From an uncultured Prevotella sp. (GTDB lineage: Bacteria > Bacteroidota > Bacteroidia > Bacteroidales > Bacteroidaceae), in NCBI GenBank assembly GCA_934203355.1, contig CAKPZC010000007.1, positions 1 to 51,674 on the forward strand: 51,674 nucleotides of DNA, written 5' to 3'. This document shows, one piece after another, positions 18,081 to 27,263 of the stretch; the first letter of the stretch is position 1, and every line of letters begins with the position of its first letter. A program made the position numbers and the translations under genes. The notes beneath the pieces are model-generated. The model was not told the origin of the DNA. It did no database searches and saw only the letters and a program-made list of their open reading frames with translations.

Positions 18081-19388
18081 ATGACAGACAACACTACTAA
18101 GACAACAGCACACACAACTCAGCCCTATCGCCTGCGTTGGTCGTGGTTTCCGTCGCTGCTTTTCGGCGATGGCATGTTGCCGTCTGTCCTCATGCTTGCA
18201 ATGATAATGCTGCGACGTTTTGGCATGAACAATGTCCAAACCGCCGTGCTACTGTGTTTGCTGTGCCTTCCTTTTATCCTCAGACCACTGTTCGAGAAAG
18301 CTGTGGCCCACTTTGTGGGCACCACAAAGGTGTGGATTCTTTCTGCCGAGTTCATTGCCAGCCTCTCGCTGTTGGCGATGGCTTTCATCCTTCCCACTGG
18401 ATATTGGCTACAAGGCACAGCATGCTTTATGCCATTTGCCGTGGTCTCTGGCATCATACACAATATCGCAATGCACCGCTTCTACCTTGAAGAGCCATCT
18501 ACCGCCAATTCTCGACAGAGGTTGTTCGCCATGCTGTTTCATTGTGTAGCCATGCTCTTCGGCATCGGCGTAATGACTATGTTCGCTGGCAATCTTGAGG
18601 TGCTCACACGCAACGTGCGCTATTCGTGGAGCGTGGTGTTCTATATCATGGCTGGTATCAACTGTCTGCTATGGCTATGGCATAGCATCTTTCTGCCTGG
18701 GGGCAGTAAGCCTTATGTCGCACCCAAAGACCTGTATGGACTTCGCAAGAAAGAATACAAACGTGTGATTGGTCGCATGACACATGGTTTGGGCAACCGC
18801 ATGACGCTGTTGTTCATGTTGCTATTCATTATGCCCGAGACTTTTGTTGCAATCGTAACACCTCTCTTCTTTATCGATGCTCCACACAATGGCGGACTTG
18901 GACTGTCGCCTCAGGAGTTCGGACTGTCATATGGCACTATCGGTATTGTGGCATTGTATGCCGGACTTCGCATGGGCAACAATATAATATCACACCACAG
19001 TGGACTACGCCGTTGGTTTTTACCAATGTCAATATCATTGGCAATCAACGTGTTTGCACTACTCTACATGAGCAACAACATAGCGGCTTTATTTGCAACC
19101 TTATGCCTGTCGACATTCATCGCGTCCATGTCACTCGGATTCGGGTTCAGTGCCTATTGGGCATTAACCGAACAGTTTGCCAAGAAGGAAAGAGGTATGG
19201 AGTTGCGCAGAGCCATAGCCTTCGGTATCTTGTCGCTCACTATGATAGCATCAGGCATATTCTCCGTACAAATACAAACCGACATTGGCTACCGACAGTT
19301 CTTCATCCTTGCGGCATTTATGCATATAATGCCAATCGTAGTTGCATGTGCATACATGTTATGTAAAAGAAACAATAAGGAATCGTAA
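18081..19388 (+). CDS. Second, divergent MFS transporter
   Basis: 435 aa with about 12 membrane segments. It shares register and short motifs with its upstream neighbour (LGLSPQEFGLSYGTIG against LGLTPEEYGLAQGTVG; MPETFVAIVTPLF against FPEALLNTMTKTF), so the two are probably ancient tandem duplicates. The loop between segments 2 and 3 lacks the usual charged motif A. The two proteins might transport related substrates or form a heteromeric pair; neither is shown. A terminator closes the unit at 19407-19455. Confidence 0.75.
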   Translation: MTDNTTKTTAHTTQPYRLRWSWFPSLLFGDGMLPSVLMLAMIMLRRFGMNNVQTAVLLCLLCLPFILRPLFEKAVAHFVGTTKVWILSAEFIASLSLLAMAFILPTGYWLQGTACFMPFAVVSGIIHNIAMHRFYLEEPSTANSRQRLFAMLFHCVAMLFGIGVMTMFAGNLEVLTRNVRYSWSVVFYIMAGINCLLWLWHSIFLPGGSKPYVAPKDLYGLRKKEYKRVIGRMTHGLGNRMTLLFMLLFIMPETFVAIVTPLFFIDAPHNGGLGLSPQEFGLSYGTIGIVALYAGLRMGNNIISHHSGLRRWFLPMSISLAINVFALLYMSNNIAALFATLCLSTFIASMSLGFGFSAYWALTEQFAKKERGMELRRAIAFGILSLTMIASGIFSVQIQTDIGYRQFFILAAFMHIMPIVVACAYMLCKRNNKES

Positions 19389-19406
19389 GATAGGATATAA
19401 AAAACA

Positions 19407-19455
19407 AAGGGTCTATATGCCACGATGATAGATGGCGTATAGACCCCTTTCTTTT
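19407..19455. terminator. Bidirectional terminator between MFS unit and aguB
   Basis: Stem GGGTCTATATGCCA / TGGCGTATAGACCC with a 10-nt loop and one mismatch, with a T-rich stretch on both sides. It sits between convergent transcripts. Confidence 0.85.
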
Positions 19456-19475
19456 ATTTTTACCGAAATCCTTTC

Positions 19476-20360
19476 TTAGTCAATAAACCGCTTCACTATG
19501 TCGCCATACTTGTCGATGCGACGGTCGCGAAGGAATGGCCACCAACGGCGCACATCCTCACTATGTTCCAAGTCTACCTCAACAACGATGCTTTCTTCCT
19601 CGTTCGACGAAGAGCGATAGAGCATTTCGCCCTGCGGACCAACAACCATTGACGAGCCCCAGAACTCTATTCCCTCAGTCTGTCCACTTGGATCGGGCTC
19701 AAAGCCCACACGGTTTACTGATACTACTGGCAGTCCATTTGCCACAGCATGACCACGCTGCACTGTTGTCCAAGCCTCGCGCTGACGCTGCTGCTCGTCC
19801 TCTGTGTCGTTGGCTGCATAGCCAATGGCAGTAGGATAAATCAAGAGTTCGGCTCCCTGCAATGCCATAAGTCTTGCTGCCTCGGGATACCACTGGTCCC
19901 AACAAACAAGCACTCCAAGTTTGCCTACACTTGTTTGGATTGGGTGGAAACCAAGGTCGCCGGGTGTGAAATAGAACTTCTCATAGTAAGCAGGATCATC
20001 GGGTATGTGCATCTTGCGATATTTGCCAGCTATCGTTCCGTCGCGCTCTATCACTACAGCCGTGTTGTGATATAGACCCGGAGCACGACGCTCAAAGAGC
20101 GAAGTCACAATAACAACATTGCAACTCTTAGCCACTTTACCAAAGAACTCGGTTGAAGGACCTGGTATAGGCTCAGCCAAATCAAAATTGTTGACATCCT
20201 CTACCTGACAGAAATACAGCGAGTTGTGCAATTCCTGCAACACTACAAGCTCAGCACCACGCTGCGCCAAGTCTCTTATACCCTCTGCCAGTCGCAGAAC
20301 GTTTGTCTTCGTATCAGCCACATTATGCAGCTGAAGAAAACCTATCTTCAAATTCTTCAT
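19476..20360 (-). CDS. aguB: N-carbamoylputrescine amidase
   Basis: 294 aa nitrilase-superfamily hydrolase. The catalytic triad is visible as E43 (LQELHN), K116 (YRKMHIP) and C153 (VCWDQWYPE). The YCQVED-like NSLYFCQVEDVNNFDLAE segment and FYFTPGD are typical of AguB, which converts N-carbamoylputrescine to putrescine, CO2 and ammonia. Its partner aguA is the first gene of the same minus-strand unit (22666-23718), so the window encodes the full agmatine-to-putrescine route. Confidence 0.93.
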   Translation of the reverse strand: MKNLKIGFLQLHNVADTKTNVLRLAEGIRDLAQRGAELVVLQELHNSLYFCQVEDVNNFDLAEPIPGPSTEFFGKVAKSCNVVIVTSLFERRAPGLYHNTAVVIERDGTIAGKYRKMHIPDDPAYYEKFYFTPGDLGFHPIQTSVGKLGVLVCWDQWYPEAARLMALQGAELLIYPTAIGYAANDTEDEQQRQREAWTTVQRGHAVANGLPVVSVNRVGFEPDPSGQTEGIEFWGSSMVVGPQGEMLYRSSSNEEESIVVEVDLEHSEDVRRWWPFLRDRRIDKYGDIVKRFID

Positions 20361-20374
20361 ATCTTCTTTTTATT

Positions 20375-21178
20375 TTATTTGTTTCCTCTAAGTTGCCAAA
20401 ACGCTACAGCAGCCGCAGCCGCCACATTCAACGAGTCTACACCATGCGACATCGGAATGCGCACCACATAGTCAGCATCGTCAATGGTGGCTTGTGGCAG
20501 ACCGTCGCCCTCGTTGCCCATGACAATAGCAAGCCGAGACTCTGCCATAAGCTGGACATTATCTATCGCCACTGAACGGTCGGTAAGTGCCATGGCTGCC
20601 GTACGCAATCCTATATTGTTGAGGTTGTGCAACGGACCGTCCATCCAAGTCCAAGGAATGGAGAACACTGCTCCCATCGACACTCTCACAGAGCGGCGTG
20701 TCAATGGGTCGCACGATGTTGGGGTGAGCAGTGCTGCATCAATGCCAAGGGCAGAAGCCGAACGAAATATTGCTCCCACATTGGTGGAATCGACCACACC
20801 GTCAATCACCACTACACGCTTTGCTCCACTGCACACCTCCTCCACTGTGCGTGGCGAGGGACGACGCATAGCGCATAGTACGCCACGCGTAAGCACATAT
20901 CCTGTAAGCGTGGCAAGGAGTTCGCGACTTCCAGTATACACGGGAATATCGGGACAACGGCTTATTATCTCAGCAGCGTCGCCCTCGACATGCCTTTCCT
21001 CACAAAGCAGCGACAAAGGCTCATAGCCAGCATCCAAGGCACGGGTGATGACCTTCGGACTCTCCACTATGAATATGCCCCTGCCATGCTCATACTGATG
21101 GCGCAACTGCTTCTCGGTCAGGTTGCCATACACCTCAACTCCAGGCTGGCTCAACGATGTTATCTCGATTACCGACAT
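20375..21178 (-). CDS. SpoU/TrmH-family RNA 2'-O-methyltransferase
   Basis: 267 aa from the ATG at 21178. The same frame stays open to 21325 but the extra part only overlaps the fucosidase. An N-terminal substrate-binding segment (about 1-100) precedes the SPOUT knot with motif 1 (DSTNVGAIFRSA), motif 2 (IVMGNEGDGL) and motif 3 (IPMSHGVDSLNVAAAAAV). The family 2'-O-methylates rRNA or tRNA; the target is not evident. It starts 5 bp after the fucosidase stop and ends 14 bp before aguB, so it is translationally linked to both. Confidence 0.88.
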   Translation of the reverse strand: MSVIEITSLSQPGVEVYGNLTEKQLRHQYEHGRGIFIVESPKVITRALDAGYEPLSLLCEERHVEGDAAEIISRCPDIPVYTGSRELLATLTGYVLTRGVLCAMRRPSPRTVEEVCSGAKRVVVIDGVVDSTNVGAIFRSASALGIDAALLTPTSCDPLTRRSVRVSMGAVFSIPWTWMDGPLHNLNNIGLRTAAMALTDRSVAIDNVQLMAESRLAIVMGNEGDGLPQATIDDADYVVRIPMSHGVDSLNVAAAAAVAFWQLRGNK

Positions 21179-21183
21179 ATCCG

Positions 21184-22578
21184 TTACTTTATTTCCAAAG
21201 CCAAACTCTCTTGCTTCAGCCCAGTAGGAAGAGTGACCTTCACACGTCCGTCTTTCTTTGTGAACTTCAGGCTCTTGCCTGTGGCAAGCAACTTTATCGA
21301 CTTGCGCGGCACGTTGCCCGTCCATTCCAGGGTCTGTGGCAACTGCTCGTTATCGGGCAGAGCATAGATAGCATAGGTAGTTTTGTGGTCCTTCGACGAT
21401 GTGAACCATATGTTTCCGTCGTGATACACCTTAGCATTGCGTGTGCCATAAATAGCTTTGCCGTTCTTTCGGAGCCACTCGCCCACGTCGTGCAGTCGGT
21501 CGGCAACAGCCTTGTCGAACTGTCCATACTGGTCGGGACCTATACCAAGCGCGAAACATCCGCCCTTGGCTGTTATCTCGGCAAGTGTGTTTACTATCCA
21601 TCGCGCCGACTTATAAGGAGCGTTGGGAGTCCAACCCCAGTCCCACGACAAGGTGATGCAACTCTCCCAGGGATAAGACAGCTGATGGTCGGGAATACCA
21701 CGTTCGGGAGTCTGATAGTTCTCGTTGCGTCCTCGTATGGCACGGTCTACTGATATCAGTCCCGGATTGCGCTTGCGTGCCTCTACCAGGAGGCTGTCGA
21801 GTCCTATATCATCGCCCGATACCCATCCGCCGTCGAGCCACAGAATGTCAAGTTTGCCATAGTCGGTTGTGAGCTCTCCAAGTTGGTTCTGCGTGAACGT
21901 CTGATAGTTGCGCCACCATTCGGGATGACGTTCCTTCTTGTAGTTGATGGAGCGTGTGGCTGTAGCATACTCAGGGCTCCAGAACCATGGGCAATGCCAG
22001 TCGGGCTTCGAGAAGTAGCATCCTATCATAAAGTTCTTCTTGCGAAACGCGTCGAACACATAGCGTGCCACGTCGCGCTTCGGATTGTTCTTAAACGCCT
22101 CGCCATGGGCTATGCTGAAGTCGGTATACTTAGAGTCGTACATACAGAATCCATCGTGATGCTTTGTGGTGAATATCAAATATTTCACTCCTGCATCCTG
22201 CATCATATCTGCCCACTGGTCGGGATCGAACTTCGACGGATTGAACTCGTCCTTCTGTCCCCAATACCATTTCTTATAGTCGTCGTATGGCAAATGATGG
22301 GTCTTGCGCGAAATCCAGTCAACATCCTCCGAACAGATGCTCCACGACTCCACGATGCCCTGGATGCTATAGAGTCCCCAATGCATCAGCACTCCAAACT
22401 TCTGGTCTTGCCACTGGTCGAGTTTATTGAGCACCTGTGGGTCAGTGGGCCATTCATAACCGTCTTCCGACGACTGTTCGTGCACAAATCCCTGCACCTC
22501 GCCTTGTGCACATACATTCGTCATGGGCATAATTCCGAGCATTACGGCAAATGCCATTTTTGTAATTGAATTTTTCAT
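21184..22578 (-). CDS. Secreted GH29 alpha-L-fucosidase
   Basis: 464 aa. Signal peptide MKNSITKMAFAVMLGIM... ends near NVCAQG (about residue 25), so periplasmic or surface exported. GH29 landmarks: FGVLMHWGLYS (61-71), TTKHHDGFCM (137-146) and the nucleophile D249 in DILWLDGGW. It hydrolyses terminal alpha-fucose; the linkage is not predictable here. It sits inside an operon with polyamine and RNA-modification genes rather than in a polysaccharide utilisation locus; no SusC/SusD genes are nearby. Confidence 0.92.
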   Translation of the reverse strand: MKNSITKMAFAVMLGIMPMTNVCAQGEVQGFVHEQSSEDGYEWPTDPQVLNKLDQWQDQKFGVLMHWGLYSIQGIVESWSICSEDVDWISRKTHHLPYDDYKKWYWGQKDEFNPSKFDPDQWADMMQDAGVKYLIFTTKHHDGFCMYDSKYTDFSIAHGEAFKNNPKRDVARYVFDAFRKKNFMIGCYFSKPDWHCPWFWSPEYATATRSINYKKERHPEWWRNYQTFTQNQLGELTTDYGKLDILWLDGGWVSGDDIGLDSLLVEARKRNPGLISVDRAIRGRNENYQTPERGIPDHQLSYPWESCITLSWDWGWTPNAPYKSARWIVNTLAEITAKGGCFALGIGPDQYGQFDKAVADRLHDVGEWLRKNGKAIYGTRNAKVYHDGNIWFTSSKDHKTTYAIYALPDNEQLPQTLEWTGNVPRKSIKLLATGKSLKFTKKDGRVKVTLPTGLKQESLALEIK

Positions 22579-22665
22579 TTTTTGTTTTAGTTTTTTTTCA
22601 GTAATATAATTAGTTTTTTTTATTCTCTCTAATTTCTTATTATTACCGTTTTTCTCTATGTTTTT

Positions 22666-23718
22666 CTATCGTCTACATTCCTCGGGATATTGCATTGTGA
22701 GACAGTGAATCGACCCATGCTGTCTTACAATAGTCTGCGAGTCTATTCCTATGATGTCATAGCCAGGGAACGCCTCAGCCACAAGTTCAAGAGCCCTTGC
22801 GTCGTTTTCCTCCTGATCGTATGTCGGCACTATCACCGCCCCATTTAATATAAGGAAGTTGGCATAGGTAGCCGGCAATCGGTCGCCGTCGTCATAAATG
22901 GCATCGGGCATGGGGAGCTTGAGCAGTCTATAAGGATTACCGTCGGCATCGGTGGCAGTCTTCAGTTGCGCTTCGAGAGCCTTAAGGTCGGCATACTGTG
23001 GGTCTTGCTCATCGTCACACCCCACATATAATAATGTGTTGTTGGGGCAAAGGCGCACAATGGTATCGATGTGTCCATCGGTATCGTCGCCAATTAGTTG
23101 TCCGTGGTCGAACCATACAATCTTGCGAGCGCAAAGACGCTCCTTAAGCACCTGCTCCACCTCTTCACGACTCATAGGCTGATTGCGGTGGGGAGCCATA
23201 AGGCAAACACTCGTTGTGAGCACTGTACCTCTGCCGTCGCTCTCTATCGAACCACCCTCAAGCACAAAGTCGTCATAATCCACTCGCTCGCCCTTGAACA
23301 CGCCCTTCTGGAACAATGTGCGGTTGACGAGATTGTCCTTGTCGGCAGCAAACTTCTCGCCCCAACCATTGAAGCGGAAGTCGAGCAGTCGGCATGGAGC
23401 CGAGTCGTCGGATGCAGGAATAAGCGTCAGGAAGGCATGGTCGCGCGCCCAAGTGTCGTTGTTGTCGCACTCGTATATGCTCACACGACTCATCTCCTCG
23501 TCGGTCAGGCTTTCCTCAAGTTGCTCGCGCACACGCTCGGGATATTTAGCGGCAACAACAAGCGACTCATATTGAGCCACAGCTTTTGCAATCTGTTTGA
23601 AAGTCTCGGTGATGTCGTCGAGATAAGGACTCCAATCGGTGTCCTCGTGTGGCCATGTGAGCTGCACACACGCCTGGCGATGCCATTCGGCAGGAAGGAT
23701 GTATTTGCTGGTTGTCAT
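22666..23718 (-). CDS. aguA: Agmatine deiminase
   Basis: 350 aa guanidino-group-modifying enzyme (PF04371) that converts agmatine to N-carbamoylputrescine and ammonia. Motifs: LTWPHEDTDW near the N-terminus, NDTWARDHAF, EGGSIESDGRGTVL, DDTDGHIDTIVRL with the catalytic Asp/His, and the catalytic cysteine C339 in HGSIHCLTMQYP. First gene of aguA-fucosidase-spoU-aguB, with a -7 box at 23763-23770 on the minus strand. Confidence 0.95.
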   Translation of the reverse strand: MTTSKYILPAEWHRQACVQLTWPHEDTDWSPYLDDITETFKQIAKAVAQYESLVVAAKYPERVREQLEESLTDEEMSRVSIYECDNNDTWARDHAFLTLIPASDDSAPCRLLDFRFNGWGEKFAADKDNLVNRTLFQKGVFKGERVDYDDFVLEGGSIESDGRGTVLTTSVCLMAPHRNQPMSREEVEQVLKERLCARKIVWFDHGQLIGDDTDGHIDTIVRLCPNNTLLYVGCDDEQDPQYADLKALEAQLKTATDADGNPYRLLKLPMPDAIYDDGDRLPATYANFLILNGAVIVPTYDQEENDARALELVAEAFPGYDIIGIDSQTIVRQHGSIHCLTMQYPEECRR

Positions 23719-23762
23719 AAGAATATGTGTTCGTTTTAAAAAGTTCGTTTTGGATACACATG

Positions 23763-23770
23763 CAAATTTA
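23763..23770 (-). promoter_or_regulatory. -7 box for the aguA operon
   Basis: TAAATTTG on the minus strand matches TAnnTTTG, 44 bp ahead of aguA. No strong -33 element is seen. Confidence 0.5.
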
Positions 23771-23843
23771 CAACAAAAAATCCTATTTAAGGATACTTTA
23801 TGAAATTATTCGCCAACTTTGGGCTTATCTCAATAAAAAGCAG

Positions 23844-23851
23844 TATTTTTG
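23844..23851 (+). promoter_or_regulatory. -7 box for pyrK-pyrD
   Basis: TATTTTTG matches TAnnTTTG. A TTTG lies at 23818-23821, 22 bp upstream, slightly longer than the usual 19. The predicted leader is about 80 nt. Confidence 0.5.
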
Positions 23852-23939
23852 TAGTCCGAAAGAAGAAAGGGATTCTTTTTGGCTTACAAACGCCCTTTTT
23901 TTATGACAAACAACTATGCAAACAACAAAAACTCTATAA

Positions 23940-24716
23940 ATGAAAAAATTCATACTCGACCTCACGGTCAACTCCGTAGAAGCTCTGAGCGACAAGCATG
24001 TGCTCATTAAGCTCACCGACGACCAGCCGCTGCCCGAGATGCTTCCGGGACAGTTTGTGGAGGTGCGTGTCGACAATTCGCCGTCGACTTTCCTCCGTCG
24101 TCCTATATCTATCAACAATGTGGATTACGACAAGAACGAGCTTTGGTTGCTCGTCGCTGCTGTTGGCGATGGCACTAAGCGACTCCAGCAGTTGCAGAAG
24201 GGCGACAAACTCAACTGCGTTCTGCCACTGGGCAACTCGTTCACCATGCCTACTGATGCTTCGCAGAAAGTATTGCTCGTTGGTGGCGGCGTGGGCGTGG
24301 CTCCGTTGCTCTACTTCGGCAAGCGACTCAAGGCTATGGGCATTGAGCCAACATTCCTTCTTGGCGCACGCTCAGCCAAGGATGTGCTGGAAAAACATTT
24401 GTTTGAGGAGGTGGGACGTGTGCTCATCACCACCGAGGACGGCTCGGAGGGAGAAAAGGGCTTCGTAACAAACCACTCAGTTCTCTCGCAGGAGCGCTTC
24501 GACCTTATCTCTACATGCGGACCTAAACCCATGATGATAGCTGTGGCACGCTATGCCTACAAGAACAACATCGAGTGTGAGGCATCGCTCGAAAACAAGA
24601 TGGCATGTGGTGTTGGTGCCTGCCTGTGCTGTGTAGAGAAGACAGTTGAGGGCAACAAGTGTGTGTGCAAGGAAGGTCCGGTAATGAACATAAAGAAACT
24701 ATCATGGCAGATTTAA
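23940..24716 (+). CDS. pyrK: Dihydroorotate dehydrogenase B, electron-transfer subunit
   Basis: 258 aa with an FAD-binding barrel (RRPISINN), an NAD-binding lobe ([17 protein letters not shown]) and a C-terminal 2Fe-2S cluster with cysteines in [11 protein letters not shown] and CVCKEGP (about residues 220-245). It passes electrons from PyrD to NAD+ in pyrimidine synthesis. The coding sequence overlaps pyrD by 13 bp, typical of this heterotetrameric pair. Confidence 0.95.
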   Translation: MKKFILDLTVNSVEALSDKHVLIKLTDDQPLPEMLPGQFVEVRVDNSPSTFLRRPISINNVDYDKNELWLLVAAVGDGTKRLQQLQKGDKLNCVLPLGNSFTMPTDASQKVLLVGGGVGVAPLLYFGKRLKAMGIEPTFLLGARSAKDVLEKHLFEEVGRVLITTEDGSEGEKGFVTNHSVLSQERFDLISTCGPKPMMIAVARYAYKNNIECEASLENKMACGVGACLCCVEKTVEGNKCVCKEGPVMNIKKLSWQI

Positions 24717-25615
24717 GCGTTAAAATTGGCGGTCTGAAATTGAAGAATCCTGTGATGACCGCATCGGGAACATTCGGATATGGATTGGAGTTTGCCGACT
24801 TCGTGCCGCTCGACGGCATAGGTGGCATCATTGTCAAGGGCACTACGCTCAATCCGCGCGAGGGCAACGACTATCCGCGCATGGCTGAGACTCCTCAGGG
24901 CATGCTCAACTGTGTTGGTCTGCAGAACAAGGGTGTCGACTACTTCTGCCGCAATATCTATCCGCAGATTAAGGACATCGACACAAACATGATTGTCAAC
25001 GTGAGTGGTTCGTCGCCCGACGACTATGCCGAGTGTGCTGCCCGCATCAACGAACTTGAAAATATTCCTGCCATTGAGCTTAACATCTCATGCCCCAACG
25101 TTAAGCAGGGCGGTATGGCTTTCGGTGTGACTACTACTGGTGCTGCAAGCGTTGTGCGTGCCGTTCGTCAGCGTTACAACAAACCCATCATCGTGAAGCT
25201 ATCGCCCAACGTGACCGACGTTACAGAGATTGCTAAGGCGGTAGAGGCAGAGGGAGCCGACAGCGTATCGCTCATCAACACTATTATGGGCATGGCTATC
25301 GACATTGAGCGTCGCCGTCCTATGCTGAGTATTTCAACTGGTGGATTGAGTGGTCCGGCTGTTAAGCCTGTTGCCGTGCGCATGGTTTGGCAGGTGGCTA
25401 AGGCTGTGAAGATTCCTGTAGTTGGTCTTGGCGGCATATGCACTGCCGAGGATGCCATCGAGTTCCTCATGGCTGGTGCTACTGCCATAGAGATTGGCAC
25501 CGCCAATTTCCTCGACCCTACTGTCACTATCAAGGTGCGTGACGGCATCAACGATTGGCTCGAACGTCATGGTTGCTCGTCGGTAAACGAGATTATCGGT
25601 ACACTGGACGACTAA
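24704..25615 (+). CDS. pyrD: Dihydroorotate dehydrogenase B, catalytic subunit (class 1B)
   Basis: 303 aa FMN TIM-barrel enzyme that oxidises dihydroorotate to orotate. The active-site base is C130 ([12 protein letters not shown]), and the family signature [14 protein letters not shown] and phosphate-binding GLGGI are present. The start at 24704 ([10 protein letters not shown]) is preferred over an in-frame ATG at 24659 inside pyrK because it matches the normal N-terminus. Class 1B is confirmed by the adjacent pyrK. Confidence 0.96.
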   Translation: MADLSVKIGGLKLKNPVMTASGTFGYGLEFADFVPLDGIGGIIVKGTTLNPREGNDYPRMAETPQGMLNCVGLQNKGVDYFCRNIYPQIKDIDTNMIVNVSGSSPDDYAECAARINELENIPAIELNISCPNVKQGGMAFGVTTTGAASVVRAVRQRYNKPIIVKLSPNVTDVTEIAKAVEAEGADSVSLINTIMGMAIDIERRRPMLSISTGGLSGPAVKPVAVRMVWQVAKAVKIPVVGLGGICTAEDAIEFLMAGATAIEIGTANFLDPTVTIKVRDGINDWLERHGCSSVNEIIGTLDD

Positions 25616-25630
25616 AACAATAAAACTAAA

Positions 25631-25665
25631 AAAAAGGGAGGGTACGGATTGTACTCTCCCTTTTT
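25631..25665 (+). terminator. Terminator after pyrD
   Basis: AAAAAGGGAG-G-GTAC, loop GGATT, GTAC-T-CTCCCTTTTT, with one internal mismatch. Strong T-run on the plus strand; the A-run gives a T-run on the minus strand too, so it may also serve the convergent porin gene. Confidence 0.85.
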
Positions 25666-25733
25666 CGTTTTTTTAGCATACTACGCACGGTGTGCCACTA
25701 TGCATAAGCAACGAGTTTTTTCGTCGTTTATTT

Positions 25734-26774
25734 TTAGAAACTATAATACAGACGAGCACTAAGCACTGTGAAATTGCCGTTGGCATTGGCAACATACTGA
25801 AACGAGGGCTGCAATGCAGCCTTGCCAATTTGTCTTTTCCAGGTAAGTTCCAGAGAGCGTTCGCCTCCCTGTCTGAATTGGGCATATTGAAACGACAGTG
25901 CACACTCGTCACGACTGTCGCTATAGGCACACCCCACCTCGGCAAACCTTCGGCAGGAATTGTCGCTGCGTGTATTCTCAGAATACTGCGCTATGCACGC
26001 CACACTTCTATCTGCTTCGGTCCACAACGCCTGTTCGCCATATATCCACCATGCACACGAAGCTTTGCTTAGGCATGAAGATTCAGGCAGCATCTCACCT
26101 TCGTCGTCTACGGGAAATTGGCGCGTATGTAAGGCAGCACCCGCAAACAATTGTGTACCACCGTGAGAATATTCCAACTGCGAGATATTAAACAGTCCGT
26201 CCCTGCCAGGACGCACTATCAGCGGATTGTCGCCACTGGTCCATCCATTATAGCCACGACCATTGTAGAGACTGTTGCGGAAGGTGAAGTCGCCCCTTGT
26301 CAGGTCGAAATATACGGTAAGCCCCGACAAGGGATAGTTGGCAATGGGATAACTCGCCGCTATGGTGGGAAATATGCCACCAGAGCTATTGGTGAAGAGC
26401 GACGTTATGCTGGACGTAAAAAAGTCTTCATTCACATTGCGCACACCCAGAAACAGCTTGCCATGTTTCCACTCATGCATATAGCCCAACACAGCAATGG
26501 CGGCAAACATATTATCGGCATCGATGTTGGAGTATACTTGCCAGTCGTCGATGACGGAGTCGCTAGTTTTTGCCACATGAAGTGTTGCTGCATTCAGCGA
26601 GTTACCCTCACCAGGAAGTGCAACGTTCATTTCGAGCCTTAGCTGATTCACCATATTGGTCTTGCCATTCATTCCCCATTGCCATTCGGATATGTATTGA
26701 CCGCTAAAGTTTTGTGATTGAGCCAATCCTATGTTAAGACATACTACTAAAAGGGATAATAAAATTCTATTCAT
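25734..26774 (-). CDS. Outer-membrane beta-barrel, carbohydrate-porin (OprB)-like
   Basis: 346 aa. Signal peptide MNRILLSLLVVCLNIGLAQSQ (cleavage about residue 20). The mature protein is made of alternating amphipathic strands and ends in aromatic phenylalanine (LYYSF), as barrel proteins do. GVRNVNEDFFTSSITSLFTNSS and the following GIFPTIAASYPIANYP resemble the OprB carbohydrate-porin family. Probably a diffusion channel in the outer membrane; the substrate is unknown. It is a single gene with a perfect promoter at 26823-26853. Confidence 0.72.
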   Translation of the reverse strand: MNRILLSLLVVCLNIGLAQSQNFSGQYISEWQWGMNGKTNMVNQLRLEMNVALPGEGNSLNAATLHVAKTSDSVIDDWQVYSNIDADNMFAAIAVLGYMHEWKHGKLFLGVRNVNEDFFTSSITSLFTNSSGGIFPTIAASYPIANYPLSGLTVYFDLTRGDFTFRNSLYNGRGYNGWTSGDNPLIVRPGRDGLFNISQLEYSHGGTQLFAGAALHTRQFPVDDEGEMLPESSCLSKASCAWWIYGEQALWTEADRSVACIAQYSENTRSDNSCRRFAEVGCAYSDSRDECALSFQYAQFRQGGERSLELTWKRQIGKAALQPSFQYVANANGNFTVLSARLYYSF

Positions 26775-26822
26775 AATGCTATTGTTGTCGTCTTTGTATT
26801 CCTATATATTTTTAAGCGATTG

Positions 26823-26853
26823 CAAAATTACGACATTTTACTCTATTTACAAA
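26823..26853 (-). promoter_or_regulatory. Promoter of the porin-like gene
   Basis: Minus strand TTTG (26853-26850), 19 bp, TAATTTTG (26830-26823): an exact consensus, 48 bp ahead of the start codon. Confidence 0.8.
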
Positions 26854-26910
26854 TACCTAATTATAGGTATTCGGAATAGCAAAATGAATAATTATACTGA
26901 AGCTACTTCT

Positions 26911-27246
26911 TCACTCCATATATCTCATAGTTCGTCTTTCTACTATCGGAGGATTTTTCCCGTCATAGAACATGTCAAACCATGTTGATGATTCTCTCGG
27001 TTTCATACAATGTGTCATCACGGTGATTAACTCAGTTCGTGCATCCGAAATGATTCTCTCTTTTTCGTTAGAAATAGAATAGGCTATGTTATACAGCCCT
27101 TCCACTTCCTCTGTCAGAATACCTTTACCAGCGATACGTCCCTCAAACATGGCTTGCCACGTCCTACCATTTGCAGATACTTCGCCAACCATATCCTTCT
27201 GGTATTCGTACAACTGTATTTCTTTTCTCATTTGTGCCTTTTCCAC
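26911..27246 (-). pseudogene. Triply deleted helicase remnant (paralogue of the gene at 1-2073)
   Basis: The 111-codon frame is stitched from four pieces of a helicase gene. First comes an N-terminal start (EIQLYEYQKDMV, like the Q-motif region of this family). Then about 30 bp correspond to 524-553 of the first gene, but read in another frame. A piece corresponds to about 643-797 (WQAMFEGRIAGKG to TVMTH). Last is the C-terminus (PRESSTWFDM) corresponding to about 1990-2070. Two junctions fall at short shared words (TTGGC and TGG) and the third at an AT-rich ATGA-like word. No helicase motif survives intact, so it is almost certainly non-functional even though open. Confidence 0.85.
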
Positions 27247-27263
27247 AAATTATTATCTATGCT

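Noticed and set aside
20484..23739. Long plus-strand frames over the agu operon (for example 22.0-22.6 and 23.1-23.7 kb)
   Set aside because: They lie antisense to well-supported aguA, fucosidase and methyltransferase genes and show no protein-family features.
23853..23912. Pyrimidine-responsive attenuator in the pyrK leader
   Set aside because: AAAGGG and CCCTTTTTTT could pair, but the loop is long and unstable and no alternative antiterminator fold is clear.
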